Shown in pieces: positions 37,001 to 49,000 of a DNA stretch of 64,000 nt (its first letter is position 1; each line of letters starts with the position of its first letter). Under the pieces are notes generated by a model that ran no database searches, was not told the origin of the DNA, and worked only from the letters and a program-made list of their open reading frames with translations. Position numbers and translations under genes: made by a program. Origin of the DNA: Echinarachnius parma (taxonomy: Eukaryota; Echinodermata; Echinoidea; Clypeasteroida; Echinarachniidae); contig JBAMJV010005559.1 in assembly GCA_037951105.1 (NCBI GenBank), positions 1 to 64,000 of the forward strand, given 5' to 3'.

Positions 37001-40000
37001 AGCCGTGCTTTGGAACCTAGCAGGTTCTTTATCGCGGCATTCATAGACGAGTGAATTTAAAGAGTTGACAAACAACTTGCCTTGAGATTGGCTATTTTAG
37101 CAATCAAATGTTTCAAATAACTCTGTTAGTCAGTATGCACAATGAAATTAAACCCAGTCATGGAAAGTAGTGGCGCTAAGTGTTTGAAGCATAGAGTTAC
37201 GAGTACCTACTGGGCTAAGGGGGTTATACTCACTATGTGCAGGTTCTGATTTTGCCATCTAAATATTTCCCACTTTTTCAGCAATATTGATTCAATATTT
37301 GGGCAAATATTTACATTTCCCCAAAACTTTCCAACACCCCTATTCCGCTTTTAACCAAACTGTTCTTGTCTTGCGAAGGTGTTGTGGTACGATCGACTTG
37401 ACTTTTGATTACCAATCGATGCCCCTTCACTTATGCCCTTCAGCAAGACATTAAATCAACATCGATGCTCTCTACCCAGGAGTCCAGTGTTAATTAGGAT
37501 GTAGTTGGTTTAAATTGTACCTGAAGACTAACTGGTAATTTTGATGTTACAGCGCTAAATTGTAAATCAAATCCTAAATGTTGCTTGTAAGTATCGGTTT
37601 CCATGGTGGTGTAGATAATATGTGTGGTTTGCGGTTGCATACATGGTGCAACCGCAAACCACACGTATTAAATCAAATCCTTTAGTGTAAAGGGCTTAGA
37701 AATGACATTGCATCATTTCAGGAGCTACATAAATCAAACATATTATTTATTATTCCAAACTTCTTCTTTTTAAGGTTGGCACGCACCCATTACATTCTTC
37801 CAGCGAAGACGACGATTCAGACTTCAAAGACATTGACTTTTGAACAATATTGATTAATTAGTAGGGCCAACATCTTTCCCATTAGTTTGCTGCTATGACC
37901 TAGGTAGGGTAATAATAGTGTTTAGTGCTTAGAGATAACATTATCATATTGTTATCATCATCATTATATAGCTTTAACCAAACTGTTCTTGTTTTTAAGG
38001 TTGGGACGCACCCATTACATTCTTCCAGCGAAGACGACGATTCAGACTTCAAAGACATTGACTTTGGCAAAGACACTGCCTTACAGCAGGTGAGTCTTGG
38101 AGAAATTCACCCTCATTCTTTTCTTGAATATATATGTATAAATGAAAAATGATAATTTATACAAAAAGATAATTATACAAACAAGCAGCATCACTTTGAT
38201 TACTAGCTTGGAAAGAAAAGAAAAAAATCATTATTTTTGAAAGACAATATTATAACTGTATGGTTGTTGAATTTGACAATATAGATGATTAAAATTAAAG
38301 AGAAATGTTCAAGTTTATAATTTGTAAGAGGAAATACAAAAATTCTAAACTATTGTCTGGTATATTACATTATTGTATGATTTAACAGTAATGCAGAGTC
38401 TTTGTTGAAATGAAAGAAATCTCTTTTTAAAAATGTCATTAATGAATAGAATGGCACATTTATTTCACAATTGCAAATTTGTTCGGTTTTGATAATTGAA
38501 TCACATTCTGTAATTATAGTCATGCGCATTGAGACTTCATTGTAAGACTGCGCTTTATAAGAAAGGATTATTAGTAGTAGTATTATTATAAACATTCCAG
38601 CATATTAGTATATATTAGAAATGCCATGGTTTCTCTACTGTGTGTATCTACAACTGTGTTGTTTTACTAAGTATCCGATCCATTTGTTAGAGTTTTAAAT
38701 AGCTTTACATATTTTGTTATAGAGGGGGGGAACAACAGATAAGCACACTTGCATTTCTGTAAGATGATATGGCCACCACAAACCATCCCCCAAGGAAAAA
38801 GAACGCACTACTTTGAAAAAGAAAGACATTTTGTTGGGGGGTAATCGATCCCAGAACCATTACCGCCTCCCTTTCCCTTTCCCCCATAATGGAATTTTGA
38901 TTTTACTTAATACAAAATTGACCACCCCACGAATAAAATAGAGCGATTGTAATTTATGATTAAAGGTACACTTGAGTATTGGTACTTCCCGAAATGCCCC
39001 TTGACACTAAATTGGTTGGTTTTAATTCCATTTGAAAGTTCCTTGAATAAAACATGTAAAATGAGAATCATTCCCTTTCAAATGCTCACATAGTGGGAAC
39101 AATTTGATTTCAAGATATTTTATTCATAAGTCTACCGGCCGGGGGACATTTTGACTTTTTAGAAAAATACAAAAAATGCTTATAGACTACTTTGAAAAAA
39201 ATCTAAATAGGTTTTTAAATAGTTGTTGATGATATCTCTTTTGAATCATTATTTTAACAAAACATCAAATGCACAATTTTGTATGAAAAAATTGCTAAAA
39301 CCAATGAGTTTTTAGAGAGCGCCCTCTTGAGTTGGTAACGGCTCCTTTTAAAAGAATAACAGGGTTTTCACTTAGTCGTTTGTTATTGTGTATACCTTTC
39401 GAGCATGGTGGAGTTGTAACTATTAGTTTGTACCGTAATGATGCAGGTTTTGGTTACTAAAGTTAAGTTTAACCAATACTCAGCTATCCCTTTAAGCAAC
39501 ATGCATATAGCCTTTCAACTTCAAGCCAGTCATTCAGCTTGCTAATATGCCTCCGTAAAAATTACAGGAGCTTTGGATTATTGAGTCCCCCAAATGCCAG
39601 AAAGAGCAGACAATTTGTGTCTCTGACCATGCCTGAACACTTAAAAATTAATAAATCTTAAACCAGAACATGCTGGACCCAACTCTTTAACCCCCCCCCC
39701 CCCTAATATGCTTTAAGAACCCCTCTCCCTAATATGATTTAAGGACCCCTCCCCCTAATATGATTTAAGGACCCCCTCCCCCTCCCCCCCCCCCCCCCCC
39801 TCCTTACCACACAAGTATCAAGCCCATTCCCATAGGGTTTAGCAACACACATGTAGCCATTCGAAACCCATAATCTTTGGCCGTGCTATACGCCTGGCAG
39901 GCCTTTTCCGATTATCAGATGCAACAAATGACGTCCCATTTTATTGACCAGTTCGGCTTCAACGACGAAGAGTTTGCAGAGCAAGAGGAGAGTGTAAAGT

Positions 40001-43000
40001 AAGTAGTCAATTTTGAGTCTTCTCTCTGTAGTAAAAAATGCTGTTTTGCCCATTTTTATCTTTCTTTTCAATCTGCTCTTTGTCAAGTTATGTGCTCCTT
40101 ATATTCGCTATGTTCTATTTAACATTCTCGTTTTGTGTTCGTGTTCATTTGTGTTCGGAATAATTTCTATGTCAAGTTCACGTTTTTCTCCAGATATTTA
40201 TTGTCGTGTCCAATTTTAGTTTTCTGGATATTTGTCATGTTTGTGTTCTATCTAAAAGATTATAACCTTGTTTTGCTTAAATTTCATTCAAAGTATAATA
40301 ACCTCTCACCCATGTTATGTGTCATATTTTCTGACTAAAGTAATTGCATGATGGAGCTTGAAACATTTGCAAGTTTTGCTTTATTGATTAAAACAATTAC
40401 GATAAAGTTTTGAAGGTCTGTGAAACTCAGAACGTTCATAAATACAAAGAGTTTAATATGATGTAACATAATTGATGTTATGTTTTAAATATAACCTTGT
40501 TAAGATCACACTTAAGAAAACCAATGTCTGCTGAAATAAGCAATCACTAATTGGTTAATTTAAGAGTGGACTCTTTATGACGTGTGTTGAACACGTTGCA
40601 GTTTCAAGGTTGTAGATAAACTTGGTATTACTGCATCGTTTTAGGCTCCATCACTGTTTTCACTAGTGTTTCCTTTCATTGCGCTTGTGTTTGTTTTCAT
40701 TTGTGATTCATTATGCAGGGTTAGACATTCATTTTTTCCCTGGTGGCCAAGTTGAGCAAGTTCATAGTACAGCTTTTTAGAAACTAGTTAATCAGAACAA
40801 ATTTTTACCATGGTGGCTCAAATTTCATTTTTGTTATCCCTAGGCCAGCAGATCAATGCTAATATCAAGCCCTGCATTATATGGCACTGATTCTGTTGGT
40901 GTTTTGTGCGTGTGTGTTCAGTTAACGCTCAACTATAAGATCTACAATACTACTAGTGCTGTAAATGACAATTATTTGCAAAGTTACACTCCCTTTGCTT
41001 TTCAAAATGCGAGCAGTAATTCCCCTTCCTCCTTAAAATGCGTTTATGTTGTAAATATATTCCTGTATAATATGCACATAATCTTCTACTTGTATTAGAT
41101 GCGAGTCAGTTGGGGAACTGAGCTTTTGATCCTAGCAGAATTTTTCTTTGCGGCCAAACAAAGATTTTAGCTCCCCGATTCAAAAGAGTCTCTTGGAACC
41201 AAAGATCACAGGCCATTAAAGTGATCCATTAACTTTGTAAAATTCAACCAAAATTACTTGGAGCTTTCACACGTCTCTTGGTCCCTTGCTTTTTGGCTTA
41301 TGGTAACAGAAGAATGCAATGGGTTTTGATTTGTCAAATGTCTCCCTATTTATGGAGATTCTAAAGATTGAATTTGAAAGGGTCTATGGACGCTTTCGAG
41401 CATAGTCAAGAGTATCCGAATTCTAAAAACTTAACGCGAACGATCGGGATGAAACCTTTATCACTAGGTAAACATCATTATTTTCCTACGAAAATCTCAC
41501 ATATTCTCAAGAGTCTTGCAATGATATGAGTATATAATTGAAGTCTCAAATATTACTTTCTGGGGGGAAAATATAAAGTTAATGGATCACTTTAACTGTC
41601 TTGCATGCAGGAGATTTTCAGCAGCATTTTTCTTCACTCGCCATATATATCTCCTGTTGATATTATTGTGTGTTGTGCGTACTTTAGTTTAAATTGCTTC
41701 TGAAAGAAAACTCTCCTAGTCAGCTTTTGCCTCTTTCTGATTCTCTCTTCCTTTTAAATATTTAATCTATTGTGTAATTTTACATGTTATCTTTAACACC
41801 ACTGGGCCCTGTTTTTCTTTTCCAATTGTTTTTAATGTCCATTGTTTTATAAAATGCTCTGCCTATAGCCAATCGGCATGGGACATTATAATTATTGCCA
41901 TGGTAGATACAATAATTGGACATTTCCAACACTTGGACAAGTTTTTATGAAACAGGGTCCTGATCAATGTCCATTGTAATGTTTGTTAAAGAAGCTTGTG
42001 TTGCCGTTATTGCCATCGTTATACTACGTTACTTGAAGTGGAGTGAAAACTATCTCTGTAGCTTTCTTATTTACATTTTCCATTTTACATGTAAGCTTTG
42101 AATATTTAATGCAGTGTTACATTATTCTTGTGTTCATAAATGATGAAATATTGCATATTAATATATTAGGTTATTATATTAATGGTTATAAATAATTTGA
42201 AGTGTAATTTCTTAGGTATACATATAAAAAAGTAGATATTTTCTGTTGACTTCCTGGTCATTTTCATCCACAATTTATCAATTGGAATTGTAACAATTGT
42301 ATATCTATAGGAGAGTATGGGTTAGGTGGCATGTTTACTGTGTAACGCTGAATATTTATGGATTGTGAACATTGAAGAAAATGAACTTTGTTCTTTAATT
42401 CAAACAATGATACCTAAGAAAATGTCATAAATTGTTTTGATAGTAACTGATCAATGTTCTTTATAATTGGATATACTTATGTTAAATTATATGAAGCATA
42501 TGCTCGGAACATTATGTATGCTGAATACTTTTCATATCAAATTGTCCATCAAATTAAATACGAACATTGATTGGTCCATACAAGACCCAAATGTTTATTA
42601 TTTGAATAATTATTAACAAGGAATTATTTAATCTATAGAATTTGAACATTACCAAATTCCTTTGCTGATGCAATCATTCATGTAGCTAGAATTAATTATC
42701 CAGTTATCTCAATGCATTTTCTTTCTCTTATGATTCCTCTTCTAGCAACCCATTTGACAGAATATCAGACATCAACTTCTCAATATCTGCAAATGAAGAC
42801 AACGTGAGTATTAATTATGACTTGAAATTAGATTTTGATTAGGTGAAGTCTGAAGTGTATCTTGATTAATGTACTATGTAAGCATAACATTATTCTGAGG
42901 CATATCTAGAAGGTTTTATTAACAAAATCAGGTGGAACAAATATTTATTACGTAAAATGTTGATAAATTCTGTTGCAGTTACATAACAATTACATCTGTG

Positions 43001-46000
43001 ATGTGGGATTAGATTAAACTTATTTAAATGCTAGAAATAATGTCTTTGTTTCACAATCTGGTGGCCATTAACAAAAGAAAACATAATAGGTTCAGTTATA
43101 TTTGGTTGCCCGTAAGTGCAAGTAGTGTTAAGCATCTGATTACATTTTAGTTGTCCAAAATTAATGTTAATTCTCATACAAGGTTGTATGACCATTTACA
43201 CGCTATACGCACAATGTCCTGTCTATGACCGTGTACATTGACAATGCATGTGTTGGCAGTCAATGACCAAGCACCAACTATGCATTGTCTATGCCCTGCC
43301 TACGACACACAACAATATGGTAGTGTCTGTATGAGTGATTTTATTGAGCTTTCTTATTTTCTCCTAACAGCCCAACTCTGCACTCTTTGAAGCGTGTTGC
43401 AACGAGAGAGTGCAGCCGTTTAATGACAGTAATTCCGACGAGGAGGATATCTGGGAGGAGAAGGAGCTGACGTACACGGCAAACACTGACCTCAGAACAA
43501 GGTATTTATATCTGTTGAACGGATATTCTGCCTTTCCTGAATCTTTTACAAATGATGACACACGAAGTACCCCGGGGTACCGTTGTACCCCAGTATCATG
43601 CGTTGTGTAGCGCCATCTTGTGTCCACCCGAAGTACAACCGTACCGCAGGGCAATCATGGACGCCGCTGGTGTATTGCGTTGTGCATGCAGCGCTTGTAT
43701 GCATGCTGCCCCGGCCGAAAAGAGAGCTTTTTGAACGTTAATAAAGCATAACGAAAATAATTTCATACTCTTTGGTACCACAGTGTACAGCCCTGAAAAA
43801 TAAATAAATAATTAAACAAAATGGCGGATTTTCACTTGGTACCCCTTTTTACTGCAAACTAACTCATTGCATTAACTTTGTACACAGTTGAAAGCCTACT
43901 AGGGAGACTTCTAAATGCAACCTTTTCAATCATGAGTATCTTCGTAATGAAAGAGAAATTCAGAAAAACCAAGACCAGGGCCCTGTTTCATGAAACGTTT
44001 GCAATTGTTGCAAGTTGCCAATTATTGTAACTACCATGGCAACAGCTGCAATGCTCCATGCTGATTGGCTGTTGACCTCTAGTTACAATAATTGGGCATT
44101 TACAACAATTGGAAAAGTATTATGAAACGGGGCCCTGGTCCATGCTTCTATTGGTAATTCAAATACAACAAGGTATTTGAGAGCCGTTAAAGGTCTAAGT
44201 GAGTTTTTATGGATTTTGATGATGTAACTAGATCATTTCAGTAACCACAATTTATCTTTGTTGTTGCAGCGATCTGTCGCCGAAGAACGAGACGGGGAGT
44301 GATGCAGCCAACCAGGAGAGTAGCAGTGATGAGGAGACTGACGAGGCGGAGGACTCTAGAGAAAACTCTAGAGAAAACACGATAGAAGACTTCCCTTCGC
44401 CGGACAGACCTGCCGAAGAAGGCCTCCCGGCGCAACCCAGTGAAGATACCAAGATGGATGTCGATTCGGATAACGGTAAGGCACTTTACTTTTCACACTC
44501 ACAATGAATCAATCGGACACAAAACCATGATGTTGGTCTTTATTAATCATAATATGAATTCATACCTGCCTCTTTGTTTCCAAAGTGATATTCATGTAAA
44601 TACAAGCTATATTTAGGACTTCAAATGCAATTTGACACGCAAATTAAATATATTTTCCCCTGCTTCATTAATACAGCATGGCCAGCCAATTTTGACAAGG
44701 TGCCCGTTGATACGTCTGTTGCTATGGATACGACCCCCAGCGGATGGGGGCAGCCTGCCTCATCGACGGAAGAGGGTGGTGATACGGGTTGGGCTAACTT
44801 CAACGACTTCAATGCTGCATTCAGTGCCGATGGGTAAGTCAGTGCTAGAAATCAACAATTGTAGCTTGTGTCCCAATCAGGCAAGTTAAGCAAGATTTTA
44901 AAAATTCTAGTGGCCCTAAACCTGAATGTGGTGGCCCCAAAACAAAGAAAAACGTAACTCATTATGTTGTATATGGTTGATGGCTAGTCAAAAAAAGATT
45001 TTTCAAATTCTAGTGGGCCTAAACAAAGAAAAACATAACAAATTATTTTTTATTTGGTTGCCTGTTCGGGCGAGTTGAATTTAGGAACAAAGACATTTGG
45101 AGGCCCATAGCTAATAGTGGCCCCAGGCCAGTGGGCCTAGCTAATTTTAAGCACTGGGTAATTCATTAATAAATACATTATTTTTTCATGCAATTAAATG
45201 TTCATGCTTGGTAACACAAAAAGATATTTGCAGGTTTACAAATTCACGCTGAACAAGTTTGTCATGATTTATTTATTGAATCATCAATGAATAATCCCAT
45301 ATCTGTTCTGCAGGTCGCCTGGGCCTAGGAGTAGTTCACCAGTGGACATGGATAGCGAACCATCGTCACAGGACAACAAGGAAGCTGTTGCGGCTGAAAA
45401 TAACCAAGAACTTCTGTTTATGAAGTCTGGACAAAATAGATTCACTAAGAATAATTTATTTATTTATTGAATAAATGATTTGATGGTTTCATCTCTCTAT
45501 TGTAGTTCGCCTGGGCCTAGGAGTAGTTCACCAGTGGACATGGATAGCGAACCATCGTCACAGGAGGACAAGAAAGCTGCCCCGGCTGCGGCTGAGAACT
45601 CACCATCTCCACTCCGAGGGTCTGCATATGGTAAGACATTTTCTTCTTGTAGATTCCAACCTGTCTAGATACAGAGTTAAAGAACAGCCGAGGAAAGCAT
45701 AAAAAGTAGTCTCCATGAGCAGATGGTTTTAATAGAGAGGTTCATTTACATGTAAAATAAGGTAACAAGAATGTAATAATTATAATAATCATACAATTTA
45801 CTTCATTTTATAGCGTTTTTTCAAAAATGTATACAAAGAAAAGTGGTCTTTTTGAGCAGATGTTATTATAGACAGGTAGTCACTAGATCAGGTTTGACTA
45901 CTACTTCTCCTCGGCAGATTAAAATAAAAAATTAGAGTCGTCTTGTACGGTGAGTGATCCTATTCCGCAAATTCTAGTAAAATCTTTTAAGACTCCAGTA

Positions 46001-49000
46001 AGAATTGGGATTTGGACCGCAGTAATTAACCCTTTCAGAACTAGTCCAGAAAAATACTCAAGCTGGGGTTGATGGGGATAAAGTCTTGATTGATCTCGGC
46101 TGCAGAAACTAAATTAGAAAATTATAAATGTCAGATACTGATGACTGTTGACATTGAAGCTGTAAACTTCTGTGTCAGAGCCTGTGTGCAGTACTAGAGG
46201 GGACTTATTATACTGATCCTAGTAGAAGATTTATTTTTTATTTTCATTATATCTTTCTCTTTCTGCAGTTGTATCAAGTAGTTCGCAAGAGAAAAACAAG
46301 TTGAGTGGAGAAGCAGAGGCAGCATTTAGACCTTCATCAAATGAAGCATCACCCGGACATTCAGAAGAAAAGTGAGTCTTCTTTCAATCCAATTCATTTC
46401 CACTTTGAAAAACATGCACTTAGAAAATAAAATAATCTGCCAATAAGAACAAAATGTTAAATGTAACAGTTTAAGACGAAACTCATGGAATCATAGGTAG
46501 CTCTTGGCTAAATTGAGAAGGATCTCATCAAGTACTAATAAATGTGTAAAGTCTTGAGACGCTAATGCCAATCCAAAGTTTGGAGAAAAGCGCTAAAGAA
46601 CATAATGATAAGCTGAGATAGAGAAATGGCAAGTCCTTTAAAAAAAAAAGCCAACAAAAAGTAAAAGTGAAATCACCTTTGCTTGGGTATCCTGATGAGT
46701 GTGTTTGCGGAGTGTCCAGCATATTTCAGCTTTCAAACGGAATTGGTATGCTGTGGCTCGTATCTAGCTTGTCTGTTTTTTGTTTCATGTCAGTTCAATC
46801 TCTTAATAGTGTTGCATTGTACTTTTTGCCCGGCAGACCCATGATAGTTGAACCAATGCCCTCAGCCGAAGACGTCAGGTTATCGGAGGAAAGCACCCCA
46901 TCGCAACCAGCGGGTGATCCCATGGGTGACAATACCGTGAGCAGTTCGTCGGATTCGCGGCAGCTCCCAATTAACGCAGCACCGGCTGCAGACAGTGGAT
47001 CCTCCGTCTCCTTGAACAATTCATCAAATGACCTGAATGCGCAATCGCCGCCAACGGCAATGGCGTCGACGGACGTTGCAGCCGCGCAAGAATGCAACGC
47101 AACAAGTCAGGTCACGGTGAACAATACTGAGGGCGTCGCAAATAATATATCCGTTCAGGGCGCCCCCTCAAATATTATTATACCTCCTTCTTCAAATTCG
47201 CAAGTGCACCCGTCAAGCCCGGACACTAGCTCGTGTAGTAGTAATTCTGTTGCAAATGCAGACATACCGGTATCGGACTTAGCAAACGAAAAAAGCGGAC
47301 TTGTTAACGATGTGGGTTTCCATGCGAACCCAGGACAATGTATAAATGCATCGGCAGATCACAGCGTTCCGGTAGAACGAGCTAACTCATCTAGCGTCGA
47401 CGTCACGACTAACCATAACGATGTCGACAAGGACATGGATATCGGAATCAAGCCAGCAGACTTGTCAGAGTTGACGTCGGCGGTGAAGGCGCCGATCGCG
47501 GTCACCGAAACGGTCGGCAGTCCTGATGTGGCTGTCACAATCTCACCGGTAGATGGCGCTCTGACAAAGAGCAACGACGAGGGAAACGGAGTTAGCGTAC
47601 TCCTGACCAATAATGATGTGAATGACGTCAACTCTTCGTCGCCAGAGGGAGAGACCAACGAGAAGATTAGGTAAGCCAGGGCTCGAGGATAAGAGTACAT
47701 GGGAGGTGTTCCACAAAGATCCCAAGTAGAACTTAACTCTTAAGTTGGACTTAAAAAGTATGGTAAGCCGTTTGTAGCCTTGGATTGAAATATATTCAAA
47801 AGCAAAAATGCAAGTATTTTAGACCTCTCATAAAATTTACATCAAGATCATGAAATCTACTTAATAATAGAAAATGTTAATGATTTGAATCAACATTTTA
47901 TGCCTTTTAAAGGACTTAAAAAAAAAAAAATCTAAGAAACTAACGGCTTTCCATAACTTTGTTAAGTTCAACTTAGGATCTTTGTGAAACACCCCCCAGG
48001 GGGTGATGCGTAAAGAACTGCGATCAATCGCAAAGTTGCAATTAAACAAAAGTCTGAAAATGCGCCTAAATGTGCAAATTTCATTGGCTTAACTATGCAT
48101 ATTTTCTGACTTGTGTTTAATCGCAACTTTTTATGCAACATCCCCTAACAGTTATTCATTGCCATGAGTAACCAGTTTTAAACAATGTTAGGCAAGCCAA
48201 AAGTGTGTGACCTAGCGGTTGCTAAGAAGGCAATCATCAAGCTCCAAATCACCAAGGCGTCGATGAAAGGATAAGTTGTTTGGAACCATGGCTATGTTGT
48301 ATAACAAAAGAATGTGACATCATTACTTTGGTGCATACATACTTCTATCCATGGAAATTTACAACCTTTCTTAGCAAGTGCTTGATCAAATCTTTGGCTT
48401 GCCTGACAGCGCTTCAAACCATTATCCATGGCAATGAATAGCTTTTACCATCGCACATAGGTAGTTCTTAGCTTTGCTTGAAAACTCGGGGGGAAAGTCA
48501 AATGTTTCATTAATGGGAAACGTTACTTGCCCTTATGGGCAGCAATTAACCAAATGGGCAAAATTGATAAAGTTAGGTATTTTAAATATATCACAAAGAA
48601 ACAAACTCGTTGTGTGATCGACTGAACCAACTTTTATATTAACGCAAACATATAGAGTATTTTTGTTGCACAAATTGGCTTCGCGAAAAAAATATGATTT
48701 TTCTACCTCGAGGTTGGCTGCTCATTAAATGTTAATGAAAGAGCAAACATTTTGCTTGCCCGTTCTTACCAGTAAAATATTTTCCTGACATTTTACAGGC
48801 CCGGGGCCAACGGGCCAGTGGTAGTGTCGAGTTTTCGTGAAAATCTGATTTTTCTCTCCAAACTAGGATATTCAGTCTGTTTTTTTTGTGTCAAGAGGTT
48901 GGCATCTCTGCTAAAATTATAAGCAACAGCAGATGCTAACCATACCTGATTTTCAGGGAGGCTCCCTGAATTTGTTGTGAACCCGTTGCTTACGGGAGCC

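Noticed and set aside
46667-47674. 335-residue open frame as a separate intronless gene
   Set aside because: Its first 57 codons lie before a clear splice acceptor at 46836 and the rest fits the phase of exons 19 and 21. It is exon 20 of the PPP6R3-like gene read through from the intron.
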